Assembly (NCBI GenBank): GCA_002083475.1
Contig: LWDI01000004.1
Coordinates: 1-39,171 of the forward strand
From: Proteobacteria bacterium SG_bin5
GTDB taxonomy: Bacteria; Pseudomonadota; Alphaproteobacteria; Sphingomonadales; Sphingomonadaceae
DNA length: 39,171 bases
Reading direction: 5' to 3'
A program made the position numbers and the translations under genes. Of the stretch, positions 16,819 to 24,547 are shown one piece after another. A model generated the notes under the pieces. The model did no database searches. It was not told the DNA's origin and saw only the letters and a list, made by a program, of their open reading frames with translations. Numbering within the stretch: the stretch's first letter is position 1; each line of letters begins with the position of its first letter.

Positions 16819-17733
16819 TTGATCCTGTCTCTCATCGCCGCCGCCGATCGGCATCTGCGCTTCACCGATCTGGGCATCGATCCGGTCGCGATTCCGATTC
16901 GGTTGGGCAGTTTCGCGTTCGATATCAAATGGTATTCGATCGCCTATATCGCCGGCATCCTGGTCGGCTATTGGTATCTGCTCAAACTCATCGCCCGCCC
17001 CGGCGCGCCGATGGCGCGGCGCCACGCCGATGATCTCGTCTTTTATGCGACCATCGGCATCATCGCGGGCGGACGACTGGGCTATGTGATTTTCTACGCG
17101 CCCGACATGTTCCTCGCGCCGCTCAAGATCTTCCGCCTGTGGGACGGGGGGATGAGCTTTCACGGCGGCGCGATCGGCACATCGATCGGGATCATGCTCT
17201 TCGCGCGCGCGCACAAGCTCGATTGGCTGCGCGTGCATGATTATCTCAGCTGCTGCGTGCCCTTTGGCTTGTTCTTCGGGCGCATCGCCAATTTCGTGAA
17301 TGGCGAGCTGTGGGGCAAGCCGAGCCAGGTCGCTTGGGCGATCGTCTTCCCACGCACCCCGCTCGACGTGCCGCGCCACCCGAGCCAACTTTACGAAGCG
17401 GGGCTCGAGGGCATTTTGCTGTTCGCGCTGCTGTGGTGGGCGTTTTGGCGGACCAAGGCGCGCTATCAGCCGGGGATGCTCGTCGGGCTGTTCCTGGCGG
17501 GCTATGGCGTCGCGCGCTTCATCGTCGAATTCTACCGCGAGCCCGACGCGCAATTCTATGATCCCGGCAACCCCTTTTACCCGGTCTATGACGTGCTGCT
17601 GGTGAAGAGCGGCATCCATATGGGCCAATGGCTGTGCGTGCCGATGATCCTGGGCGGCGCCTATCTGATCGCGACCGCCAAGCGCCGGCGCCAACGGATC
17701 GAGAGCATCGCGGGGCAGCAAAGCGTGGCATGA
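16819..17733 (+). CDS. lgt: Prolipoprotein diacylglyceryl transferase
   Basis: Lgt moves diacylglycerol from phosphatidylglycerol to the lipobox Cys of prolipoproteins, an essential inner-membrane step. The 304-residue protein has about seven membrane segments and the family signatures GGMSFHGGAIG (catalytic His) and FGRIANFVNGELWGKP (essential Arg and Asn). The start is a TTG at 16819 with GGGGAAAAG just before it. Upstream in-frame starts would overlap the divergent synthetase, and the family usually begins shortly before the first membrane segment (SFAFDIKWYSI). It is the first gene of a four-gene operon in which each start overlaps the previous stop by four bases. Confidence 0.95.
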   Translation: MILSLIAAADRHLRFTDLGIDPVAIPIRLGSFAFDIKWYSIAYIAGILVGYWYLLKLIARPGAPMARRHADDLVFYATIGIIAGGRLGYVIFYAPDMFLAPLKIFRLWDGGMSFHGGAIGTSIGIMLFARAHKLDWLRVHDYLSCCVPFGLFFGRIANFVNGELWGKPSQVAWAIVFPRTPLDVPRHPSQLYEAGLEGILLFALLWWAFWRTKARYQPGMLVGLFLAGYGVARFIVEFYREPDAQFYDPGNPFYPVYDVLLVKSGIHMGQWLCVPMILGGAYLIATAKRRRQRIESIAGQQSVA

Positions 17734-18749
17734 GCGAGGGCGCGCTTCCCGAACGGCTGGCGCGGGCGATCACCCTCGCGGGGCCGATGTCGATCGCCAA
17801 TTACATGGCCGCCGCCAACGCCCATTATTATGCGACGCGCGATCCGCTGGGGCGCGATTTCGTGACCGCGCCCGAGGTGAGCCAGATGTTCGGCGAGCTG
17901 ATCGGGCTGTGGCTCGCCGATCTGTGGGACCGCGCCGGGCGGCCGACCGCGCATTATGTCGAGCTGGGGCCGGGGCGCGGGACGCTCGCGCTCGACGCGC
18001 GGCGGGCGATGGCGAAAGCGGGGCTCGCGCCGGCGCTGCATCTGGTCGAGACGAGCCCCATTCTACGCGCCGCTCAAGCCGACCGGCTGCCCGAGGCGAT
18101 CTGGCACGATTCGATCGAGACGCTGCCCGACGATGCGCCGCTGCTGATCGTGGCGAACGAATTTTTCGACGCGCTGCCGATCCGGCAATTGGTGCGCGGC
18201 GCCGCCGGCTGGCACGAGCGGCTGGTCGCCTGCCAGGATACGCTTTTCCTCCCGATCGCGGGCGCGCGGGTGCCCGAGAGCGTCATCCCCGAAGCGCTCC
18301 GCGCGGCGCCGCCCGGCGCGGTGATCGAAACCAGCCCGGCGAGCGTCAATATCGCGCGGGCGTTGGCCGGGCGACTCCAGGCGCAAGGCGGGGCGCTGCT
18401 CGCGATCGATTATGGCTATGAAGGCCCCGCGATCGGCGAGACGCTGCAGGCGGTGCGCGCGCACGCCTTCGTCAACCCGTTCGAGGCGCCGGGCGAGCAT
18501 GATCTGACCGCGCATGTCGATTTCGGCACGCTCGCCGCGGCGCTCGCGAGCGGGGGCGCGGTGCCGCACGGGCCGGTAACGCAGGGCGCCTTCCTCACCG
18601 CGCTCGGCATCGACGCGCGCGCCGCCGCGCTCGGCCCGCGCGTGGCGCCCGATCGCGAACGGCTGGTCGCGCCCGATCAAATGGGGACTTTGTTCAAGGT
18701 GCTCGCCGCGACCGCCCCCGGCTGGCCCGCCCCCGCGGGGTTCGCATGA
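17730..18749 (+). CDS. MidA/NDUFAF7-type SAM-dependent methyltransferase
   Basis: This 339-residue protein belongs to the DUF185 family (MidA, human NDUFAF7). The mitochondrial member methylates an Arg of a complex I subunit during assembly; whether the bacterial protein does the same is inference. Visible landmarks are FVTAPEVSQMFGELIG near the N-terminus, the SAM loop YVELGPGRGTLALD at about 75-89, LIVANEFFDALPIRQ, and LLAIDYGYEG. The ATG overlaps the lgt stop as ATGA, so translation is probably coupled. Its position between lgt and pgeF is one I associate with sphingomonads, apart from the GNAT gene that follows here. Confidence 0.9.
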   Translation: MSEGALPERLARAITLAGPMSIANYMAAANAHYYATRDPLGRDFVTAPEVSQMFGELIGLWLADLWDRAGRPTAHYVELGPGRGTLALDARRAMAKAGLAPALHLVETSPILRAAQADRLPEAIWHDSIETLPDDAPLLIVANEFFDALPIRQLVRGAAGWHERLVACQDTLFLPIAGARVPESVIPEALRAAPPGAVIETSPASVNIARALAGRLQAQGGALLAIDYGYEGPAIGETLQAVRAHAFVNPFEAPGEHDLTAHVDFGTLAAALASGGAVPHGPVTQGAFLTALGIDARAAALGPRVAPDRERLVAPDQMGTLFKVLAATAPGWPAPAGFA

Positions 18750-19249
18750 TCGAGCGCGGGGCTCGCGCCGACGAGGCCGACGCGCTTTCCGCGCTCGGCA
18801 AGGCGACTTTCGTCGAGACCTTCGGGCATCTCTACACCCCCGAAAACCTCGCCGCTTTCCTGGAGAATCATGCGCCCGAACGCTGGGCGGCGCAGCTCGC
18901 CGATTCGGCTTATGCGATCCGCGTCGCCGAGGATGAAGGCGCCCTCGTCGCCTATGCCAAGCTCGGCCCGCCCTCGCTGCCTTTTTCCCCGCGCGGGCGA
19001 CCGATCGAGCTGCGCCAGCTCTACGTGCTCAAACCCTGGCACGGCACCGGCCTCGCCGCGCGGCTGATGGACTGGACGATCGCCGAGGCGCGCGCGCGCG
19101 GCGCCGACGAGCTTTACCTCTCGGTCTTCACCGATAACCACCGCGCCCGGCGCTTCTATGAACGCTATGGGTTCCGGTTCGTCCAGACCTATGCCTTCAT
19201 GGTCGGCGATCACGCCGATGAGGATCATATCATGCGGCTGGAGCTATGA
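18746..19249 (+). CDS. GNAT-family N-acetyltransferase
   Basis: The 167-residue protein has the GNAT fold. The acetyl-CoA binding motif A is visible as LRQLYVLKPWHGTGLAARLM at about 91-110, followed by ELYLSVFTDNHRARRFYERYGF, typical of motif B. It presumably acetylates an amine on a small molecule or protein, but the substrate is not indicated. Start and stop both overlap the neighbours by four bases (ATGA at 18746 and at 19246), so it is embedded in the lgt operon instead of being a loose insertion. No signal peptide or membrane segment is present. Confidence 0.92.
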   Translation: MIERGARADEADALSALGKATFVETFGHLYTPENLAAFLENHAPERWAAQLADSAYAIRVAEDEGALVAYAKLGPPSLPFSPRGRPIELRQLYVLKPWHGTGLAARLMDWTIAEARARGADELYLSVFTDNHRARRFYERYGFRFVQTYAFMVGDHADEDHIMRLEL

Positions 19250-20010
19250 GCGTCGAGGTGATCCGGGCGGCGGCGCTATACGGCGTAAAGCACGGCTTTC
19301 TCGGCCGGCGCGGTGGGGTTTCGACCGGGGTTCATGCCGGGCTCAACACCGGCACCGGCTCGGCCGACGAAGCGGCGGCGATCGCCGAGAATCGCGCGCG
19401 CGCGGTCGCGGCGGTGGCGCCGGGGGCGCGCCTCGTCACCGTCTTTCAGGTCCATTCGGCCGAGGTGGTGACGGTGACCGGCCCGATCGATTTCGAGGAA
19501 CGCCCCCGCGCCGACGCGATGGTGACCGCCACGCCCGGGCTGCTGCTCGGCATCCTCACCGCCGATTGCGCGCCGGTGCTGCTCGCCGACCGCGAGGCGG
19601 GCGTGGTCGGCGCGGCGCATGCCGGGTGGAAGGGCGCCTTCGCCGGGGTGTGCGAGGCGACGGTCGCGGCGATGGTCGCGCTCGGCGCCGATCGCGCGCG
19701 GATCGCCGCCGCGATCGGCCCGTGCATCGCGCGCGCGAGCTATGAGGTGGACGACGCCTTCCTCGCCCGCTTCGCCGCCGCCGATCCCGAAACCGAGCGC
19801 TTCTTCTCGCCCGGGCGGCCAGGCCATCATCAGTTCGATCTGGAAGGCTATGTCGCCGCGCGGCTGGCGGCGGCGGGGGTGGCGCGGATCGAAGCGCTCG
19901 GGCTCGATACCTATGCCGATGCCGATCGTTTCTTCAGCTATCGCCGCGCGACGCACGCGCGCGAGAGCGATTATGGCCGGCAGATCAGCTTGATCGGGCT
20001 CGGCGCATAG
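19246..20010 (+). CDS. pgeF: PgeF/YfiH family multicopper-type protein (peptidoglycan editing factor)
   Basis: The 254-residue protein is a full-length YfiH (Cu-oxidase_4) member. The family is annotated as polyphenol oxidase or laccase-like. Members have been shown to act on purine nucleosides, and E. coli PgeF prevents misincorporation of Ser into peptidoglycan precursors. Metal-site signatures are VFQVHSAEVV, LTADCAPVLL, GAAHAGWKGAFAGV and AAIGPCIARASYEV. It is the last gene of the lgt operon; its ATG overlaps the GNAT stop. The stop is followed by a REP-type hairpin that could end the transcript. Confidence 0.93.
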   Translation: MSVEVIRAAALYGVKHGFLGRRGGVSTGVHAGLNTGTGSADEAAAIAENRARAVAAVAPGARLVTVFQVHSAEVVTVTGPIDFEERPRADAMVTATPGLLLGILTADCAPVLLADREAGVVGAAHAGWKGAFAGVCEATVAAMVALGADRARIAAAIGPCIARASYEVDDAFLARFAAADPETERFFSPGRPGHHQFDLEGYVAARLAAAGVARIEALGLDTYADADRFFSYRRATHARESDYGRQISLIGLGA

Positions 20011-20016
20011 CCGGGA

Positions 20017-20085
20017 GATGCCGGCTTTCGCCGGCATGACGTGCTTCGCTCCAGAACGTCGCCCCAGCGAAAGCTGGGGCCTCGA
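20017..20085. repeat. Two REP-type hairpin units after pgeF
   Basis: At 20017-20040 ATGCCGGC-TTTC-GCCGGCAT forms an eight-base-pair stem. At 20056-20085 a unit CGTCGCCCCAGCGAAAGCTG and its closing GGGG match the family seen at 11087, 28679 and 35207. Here the second, inverted copy of the doublet is missing. They lie seven bases beyond the pgeF stop and before the next gene on the same strand. Confidence 0.8.
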
Positions 20086-20206
20086 GCCATCGGCGCGCAA
20101 CCGACCACCAAGACCCCCGCTTTTCCCAAGCATCGCCCCGCCAAGCGCCATAGCCGCGATCGGTTTCGCGCGTTACTAGAGGCGCCATCACATAGGGAGC
20201 CACCCG

Positions 20207-21526
20207 ATGACCCAGGAAACCGAAGCCGATCTCACCGGCGCCACCCCGCGCGCGCGGCCCAAGCCCGATGTCGACACGATCGGCGGGCGCAAGCTCAAGC
20301 CCGCGACGTTGATGATGGGGCATGGCTTCGATCCGATGCTCTCCGAAGGCTCGCTCAAGCCCCCGATCTTCCTCACCTCGACCTTCGTCTTCCCCAATGC
20401 CGCCGCCGGCAAGCGCCATTTCGAGGGCGTGACCGGCAAGCGCCCGGGCGGCGCCGAGGGGCTCGTTTATTCGCGCTTCAACGGGCCGAACCAGGAAATC
20501 CTGGAGGACCGGCTGAGCGTGTGGGAAGAGGCCGAGGACGCGCTCACCTTCTCCTCGGGCATGTCGGCGATCGCGACCTTGTTCCTCTCGCTGGTGCGCC
20601 CGGGCGATACGATCGTCCATTCGGGGCCGCTTTATGCCGCGACCGAAACGCTGATCGCGCGCGTGCTCGGCCGCTTCTGCGTCCATTTCCTCGATTTTCC
20701 GGCGGGCGCCACCCGCGCGGAAATCGACGCGGTGCTGAGCAAGGCGGCGACGGGGCGCGTCGCGCTCATCTATCTCGAAAGCCCGGCGAACCCGACCAAC
20801 GCGCTCGTCGATGTCGAGGCGGTGCGCGCGAGCCGCGACGCGATCTTCGCCAACGCCGCCGAAAAGCCGCCGATCGCGATCGACAATACGTTCCTCGGGC
20901 CGCTGTGGCACCAACCGCTCAAGCACGGCGCCGATATGGTGATCTATAGCCTGACGAAATATGCCGGCGGCCATTCGGATCTGGTCGCGGGCGGGCTGCT
21001 CGGCTCCAAGGCGCAGATCGATGTCGTGCGACTGATGCGCAACACGATCGGCACCATCACCGATCCCAACACCGCCTGGATGCTGTTGCGGAGTCTGGAA
21101 ACGCTCGAACTGCGGATGACGCGCGCGGGGGAGAATGCCGAGAAGGTCTGCGCTTTCCTGCGCGATCACCCCAAGGTCGAGCGGGTGGGCTATCTGGGAT
21201 TCCTGGAAGACGGCCCCGACGAGCGCCAGGCCGATATCTACCGCCGTCATTGCAGCGGCGCGGGCTCGACCTTCTCGCTTTACTTGAAGGGCGGCGAGGC
21301 CGAGGCGTTCCGCTTCCTCGACGCGCTCAAGATCGCCAAGCTCGCGGTGTCGCTCGGCGGCACCGAGACGCTCGCGAGCCATCCGGCGGGGATGACGCAT
21401 TTGTCCGTGCCCGAGGCGCGCAAGGCGGCTTTGGGGATCACCGACAATCTGGTGCGCATTTCGATCGGGGTCGAGGATGCCGAAGATTTGATCGCCGATT
21501 TCGATCAGGCGCTCGCGGTGGTGTGA
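20207..21526 (+). CDS. Cys/Met-metabolism PLP enzyme (cystathionine gamma-synthase family)
   Basis: A 439-residue PLP-dependent enzyme of the cystathionine gamma-synthase / methionine gamma-lyase / O-acetylhomoserine sulfhydrylase group. The Schiff-base Lys is 251 in YSLTKYAGGHSD. Other signatures are YSRFNGPNQEILEDRL (in the place of the usual YxRxxNPT), SSGMSAIATLF, IAIDNTFLGPLWHQPLKHGAD and the C-terminal SLGGTETLASHPAGMTH. The exact reaction, sulfur amino acid synthesis or breakdown, cannot be read from sequence. The N-terminus is about 30 residues longer than in E. coli MetB. AGGGAG precedes the ATG at 20207. It is followed by a clear hairpin terminator. Confidence 0.92.
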   Translation: MTQETEADLTGATPRARPKPDVDTIGGRKLKPATLMMGHGFDPMLSEGSLKPPIFLTSTFVFPNAAAGKRHFEGVTGKRPGGAEGLVYSRFNGPNQEILEDRLSVWEEAEDALTFSSGMSAIATLFLSLVRPGDTIVHSGPLYAATETLIARVLGRFCVHFLDFPAGATRAEIDAVLSKAATGRVALIYLESPANPTNALVDVEAVRASRDAIFANAAEKPPIAIDNTFLGPLWHQPLKHGADMVIYSLTKYAGGHSDLVAGGLLGSKAQIDVVRLMRNTIGTITDPNTAWMLLRSLETLELRMTRAGENAEKVCAFLRDHPKVERVGYLGFLEDGPDERQADIYRRHCSGAGSTFSLYLKGGEAEAFRFLDALKIAKLAVSLGGTETLASHPAGMTHLSVPEARKAALGITDNLVRISIGVEDAEDLIADFDQALAVV

Positions 21527-21535
21527 GGGGCGCGC

Positions 21536-21570
21536 GCGTTGCTGGGTTCCTTCAAGAACCCAGCGAACGC
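21536..21570 (+). terminator. Hairpin after the Cys/Met-metabolism gene
   Basis: GCTGGGTTC (21541-21549) pairs perfectly with GAACCCAGC (21556-21564) around a six-base loop, and GCGTT/AACGC extends the stem past a one-base bulge. It begins ten bases after the stop codon. There is no long T run, so termination is likely but not certain. Confidence 0.6.
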
Positions 21571-21585
21571 AGTTCATTACCCTCG

Positions 21586-21726
21586 TCATTCCCGCGAAAG
21601 CGGGAAGCCATTCCGGCTGGCCGGTGTCGTGATGGCGCCGTCCCTTGCCGGGGAACGGGTCTCGTCCGTCGATAGCTCGAGAGCGCGGCCAGCCCGAATG
21701 GACCCCCGCCTACGCGGGGGTGACGG
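21586..21726. repeat. REP-type hairpins before the ruvB stop
   Basis: At 21586-21609 there is a CCCGC-GAAA-GCGGG hairpin with the flank GTCATT, the same unit as at 14813. At 21701-21726 there is CCCCCGC-CTAC-GCGGGGG followed by GTGACGG, an inverted relative with a changed loop. Together they fill the convergent gap with ruvB. Confidence 0.75.
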
Positions 21727-21763
21727 GGTTTTTCGGGGGGCGAGCCGGCGACCCGCCGCCGCG

Positions 21764-22786
21764 TTACTCGAACAACCCCTCTTGCGCCCCCGCCGGCGGG
21801 TTGAGCCCCAAATGCTTCCACCCGAGCGCGTTCAGGCACCGCCCGCGCGCGGTGCGGGCGATCAGGCCGAGCTGGATCAGATAGGGCTCGATCACTTCCT
21901 CGATCGTGTCGCGCGGCTCGCTCAGGCCCGCCGCGAGCGTTTCCACCCCCACCGGCCCGCCGCGATAAACATCGGCGATCATCGTCAGATAGCGCCGGTC
22001 CATCGCGTCGAGCCCGAGCGCGTCGACCTCCAGCCGGGTGAGCGCGCGGTCGGCGAGACCGGCATCGACCACCGCCAGCCCCGCGACATCGGCGAAATCG
22101 CGCACCCGCCGCAGCAGCCGCCCGGCGATGCGCGGCGTCCCCCGGCTGCGCGCGGCGATCTCGCGCGCGCCATCGGGGGCGATGCCCAGACCCAGCAGCC
22201 CCGCCGCGCGCGTCACCACCCGCTCCAGCTCGTCGACCGAGTAGAAATTGAGGCGCACCGGAATGCCGAAGCGATCACGCAGCGGCGTGGTGAGCAGCCC
22301 CTGCCGCGTCGTCGCGCCGACGAGCGTGAAGCGCGGCAGCTCGATCCGCACCGACCGCGCCGAAGGCCCTTCGCCGATCATCAGATCGAGCGCGCGATCC
22401 TCCATCGCCGGATAGAGCACTTCCTCGACCGCGGGGGGCAGGCGGTGAATCTCGTCGATGAACAGCACGTCGCCTTCTTCGAGATTGGTGAGGAGCGCGG
22501 CGAGATCGCCCGCCTTCACGATCACCGGCCCCGACGTCGCGCGGAACCCCACCCCCATTTCGCGCGCGATGATCTGCGCGAGCGTCGTCTTGCCGAGCCC
22601 TGGGGGTCCGAAGAACAACACATGGTCGAGCGCCTCGCCGCGCGCTTTGGCCGCCGCGATGAACACGCGCAGATTCTCGCGCGCCGCCTGCTGGCCGACG
22701 AAATCCGCGAGCGTCTTGGGGCGCAGCGCGGCATCGGCGTCGTCGGCCTGGCGGGTGGGGGTGGTGAGGGGGTTGGGGGCGGTCAT
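21764..22786 (-). CDS. ruvB: Holliday junction branch-migration ATPase RuvB
   Basis: RuvB forms hexameric rings that drive branch migration of Holliday junctions loaded by RuvA. The 340-residue protein has Walker A GPPGLGKTTLAQ, Walker B FIDEIHRL, sensor GATTR, the arginine-rich RSRGTPRIAGRLLRRVRDF, and a C-terminal winged helix. Length is normal. Unusually, its ATG overlaps the TGA of a ParE toxin gene by four bases, and ruvA lies further upstream beyond parD and an opposing gene. Its translation may therefore depend on the parDE transcript. Confidence 0.97.
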   Translation of the reverse strand: MTAPNPLTTPTRQADDADAALRPKTLADFVGQQAARENLRVFIAAAKARGEALDHVLFFGPPGLGKTTLAQIIAREMGVGFRATSGPVIVKAGDLAALLTNLEEGDVLFIDEIHRLPPAVEEVLYPAMEDRALDLMIGEGPSARSVRIELPRFTLVGATTRQGLLTTPLRDRFGIPVRLNFYSVDELERVVTRAAGLLGLGIAPDGAREIAARSRGTPRIAGRLLRRVRDFADVAGLAVVDAGLADRALTRLEVDALGLDAMDRRYLTMIADVYRGGPVGVETLAAGLSEPRDTIEEVIEPYLIQLGLIARTARGRCLNALGWKHLGLNPPAGAQEGLFE

Positions 22787-23085
22787 CCTTGCGCTCCAAG
22801 CGCGCGGCGTTCGTCCATCGCCGCGTGAAGGATGCGGACGATCAAGACTTCGCCGCCGACATAGCGATAAAATATTCGATGCGGCCGGTGCGCCAGGCTG
22901 CGCGTGGCCGCGCCCAATTCCGGCCGCGCTTCGCCGGCGAGGGGATGCCGGCGAAGCAAGGCGAAGCGATCCTCGAACCCGGCCATATGCTTGCGGACGG
23001 CATCCAAGCCGAAATCCTCCAAGCCGCGCTCCTGGATTTGAACTAGGTCTCGCCCGGCGGCTCGGCTCAACCGCAGCTTATGCAT
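22783..23085 (-). CDS. parE: ParE-type toxin
   Basis: The 100-residue protein belongs to the RelE/ParE superfamily. Landmarks are LRLSRAAGRDLVQIQERG, the conserved HRPHRIFYRYVGGEVLIVRI and the ending LHAAMDERRA. ParE toxins inhibit DNA gyrase; RelE relatives cut mRNA. The ParE assignment is from overall resemblance and the ParD-like partner. The start overlaps the antitoxin stop by eight bases and its own stop overlaps the ruvB start by four. No frameshift or truncation is seen, so it appears intact. Confidence 0.88.
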   Translation of the reverse strand: MHKLRLSRAAGRDLVQIQERGLEDFGLDAVRKHMAGFEDRFALLRRHPLAGEARPELGAATRSLAHRPHRIFYRYVGGEVLIVRILHAAMDERRALGAQG

Positions 23086-23323
23086 TCGGCAGACGCGCCA
23101 TGATCTCCTTGAGCACGTCCTCCGGCTCGTCGGGCAAAATGCCGGAAGCCAGCCCTTCTTCGATCAGGCCGCGTAACCGGTGATGATCGGTATCGGCGGC
23201 CTGCCGATCGCGGCGAACCAGATCGCGCAAGTAATCGGCCGCATCGGCATAATGACCTTCGGCGAGGCGCGCTTCGATCCAGTGCTGTAGCGCGGGGGGC
23301 ATGGTGATGGTGATATGCGTCAT
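23078..23323 (-). CDS. parD: ParD-type ribbon-helix-helix antitoxin
   Basis: An 81-residue antitoxin of the CC2985/ParD type. The N-terminal strand THITITMPPALQHWIEARL is the ribbon-helix-helix DNA-binding part, followed by YADAADYLRDLVRRD. The C-terminal half, which would wrap the toxin, contains GLIEEGLASGILPDEPEDVL. I chose the ATG at 23323 because AGGAGGGC sits immediately upstream. An ATG at 23359 would add 12 residues without a good site. It normally represses its own promoter, which should lie in 23324-23430, shared with the divergent acidic-protein gene. Confidence 0.88.
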   Translation of the reverse strand: MTHITITMPPALQHWIEARLAEGHYADAADYLRDLVRRDRQAADTDHHRLRGLIEEGLASGILPDEPEDVLKEIMARLPNA

Positions 23324-23377
23324 GCCCTCCTCATACCCCCTTAGCGAGCGCCAATCCACGCTTCGCGAACGGCCGAG

Positions 23378-23418
23378 GGAACGTCCAAAGCTTCAACGGG
23401 TTCGCTCCCCCGAACCCG
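23378..23418 (+). promoter_or_regulatory. Possible EcfG-type promoter overlapping a leader hairpin
   Basis: GGAAC at 23378-23382 is followed after 16 bases by GGTT (23399-23402). This is one base off the GGAAC-N16/17-CGTT pattern of the alphaproteobacterial general stress sigma factor EcfG. CGGGTTCG (23397-23404) pairs perfectly with CGAACCCG (23411-23418), just before the GAGGAG ribosome-binding site. The promoter call is tentative; the hairpin is directly visible. Confidence 0.35.
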
Positions 23419-23430
23419 AGGAGAACACCG

Positions 23431-23787
23431 ATGGCCAAGCGTTTCACGGCGACCGAGAATGCGATCGAGAAGGGGCTCGAGAACACCAGCCCCAAGCAAG
23501 GCGCCAAGCTGGTGCGCGAATGGCTGGGCGAGGTGGAAAATCTCGATCTGCCCGGCGCCAAGGGGCTGCGCGGCGATCTCGACAAGCTCGCGACCGAGCT
23601 CGAAAAGGACGAGGCGAACCCCGAAAAGGTCGAAAAGCTGCTCGGCAAGCTCGGCCCGGCGACGGTGAAGCTCGCCGATCGCTGCGATGACGAAAAGGTC
23701 GCCGACAAGGTCAGCGCGCTCGGCCAGGCGCTGATCGATTCGGGCGAAGCGGCCGAGGAAGACGAGGACGCCGAAGAAGAAGCCTAG
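23431..23787 (+). CDS. Small acidic protein of unknown function
   Basis: A 118-residue protein that I do not recognise. It is highly charged and largely helical in composition, with repeated Lys/Glu segments (KLATELEKDEANPEKVEKLL) and a very acidic tail (AAEEDEDAEEEA). No signal peptide or membrane segment is present, so it is probably cytoplasmic. GAGGAGAA lies before the ATG, and codon use fits the genome. It runs opposite to the ruv and par genes on either side and shares its terminal palindromic element with ruvA. A stress-related or nucleic-acid-mimicking role is possible, but nothing specific supports it. Confidence 0.8.
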   Translation: MAKRFTATENAIEKGLENTSPKQGAKLVREWLGEVENLDLPGAKGLRGDLDKLATELEKDEANPEKVEKLLGKLGPATVKLADRCDDEKVADKVSALGQALIDSGEAAEEDEDAEEEA

Positions 23788-23888
23788 AGCGGTTTCCGAT
23801 CCGATTGCATCGGATCGCCGCTCTAGAGCTATGATTTGCCGCGATTTCCGAGTCAGCAGGTGATTCCACCTGCCTGGAAATCGCTCTA
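23785..23888. repeat. 104-bp palindromic element between convergent genes; its ends carry both stop codons
   Basis: The outer arms TAGAGCGGTTTCC (from 23785) and GGAAATCGCTCTA (to 23888) are inverted repeats with one mismatch. Inside are two hairpins: CCGATCCGAT against ATCGGATCG around 23797-23817, and CAGGTG-ATTC-CACCTG at about 23857-23872. The first TAG is the stop of the acidic-protein gene and the last CTA is the stop of ruvA. It could serve as a bidirectional terminator. A partial relative lies at 25403-25457. Confidence 0.75.
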
Positions 23889-24488
23889 ACGCGCGGCTTT
23901 TTTGAGCGCGAGCCGGACCAGCGCGTCCAGGCTCGCGCCGTCGCCCAATTCCTCGCTTGCCCGGCCGACCGCCGCGCTCGCCTCGGCGGGCTTGAACCCC
24001 AGGTTGAGCAGCGCCGAGATCGCGTCGCGCGTCGCGCCCTCGCCCGTCGGCGCCACCCCCGCCCCGCTCGCCGCGAGCCCCAGCGCCGGACCCGCCGCGT
24101 CCTTCAACTCGCGCACGATCCGTTCGGCGAGCTTGGGGCCGACCCCGTTCGCGCGCGCGACCATCGCCTTGTCCTGCGCCGCCACCGCGCGCGACAATTC
24201 GTCGGGCGCGAGCGTCGAGAGAATCGCGAGCGCCACCCGCGCCCCCACCCCCTGCACCCCGGTGAGCAGCCGGAACCAATCGCGCTCGGCGGCGCTGGCG
24301 AAGCCCACCAGCCGCAGGAAATCCTCGCCCACCAGCAGCTCGGTATGGAGCAGCACCGGCTCGCCCGCCGGCCCCAGGCTCGCCAGCGTCTTGGCCGAGC
24401 AATTGACCTGGAGCCCGGCGCCGTTCAGCTCGACGATGGCATGGTCGGCCGTGGTCGCGACGAGCCGGCCCTTGAGATAGGCGATCAT
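23886..24488 (-). CDS. ruvA: Holliday junction DNA-binding protein RuvA
   Basis: RuvA binds four-way junctions as a tetramer and loads RuvB. The 200-residue protein starts with the OB-fold MIAYLKGRLV and contains two helix-hairpin-helix motifs (GVQGVGARVALAIL at about 78-91 and ANGVGPKLAERIVRELK at about 113-129). After a flexible Ala/Gly linker it ends in the RuvB-binding domain III (DAISALLNLGFKPAEASAAV). In many Alphaproteobacteria ruvC, ruvA and ruvB are adjacent; here ruvC is absent from the window, and parDE plus an opposing gene separate ruvA from ruvB. Confidence 0.97.
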   Translation of the reverse strand: MIAYLKGRLVATTADHAIVELNGAGLQVNCSAKTLASLGPAGEPVLLHTELLVGEDFLRLVGFASAAERDWFRLLTGVQGVGARVALAILSTLAPDELSRAVAAQDKAMVARANGVGPKLAERIVRELKDAAGPALGLAASGAGVAPTGEGATRDAISALLNLGFKPAEASAAVGRASEELGDGASLDALVRLALKKAAR

Positions 24489-24547
24489 CCCCGCTTGCTA
24501 ATCGCGCGGCGCGCGCGGCGCCAGAGGCGTCGGCCGGGCCAGAGGCG

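Noticed and set aside
15315..17033. A long plus-strand frame opposite the acyl-CoA synthetase that runs into lgt.
   Set aside because: It is antisense to ANL-family motifs and overlaps the true lgt in another frame; no domain is recognisable.
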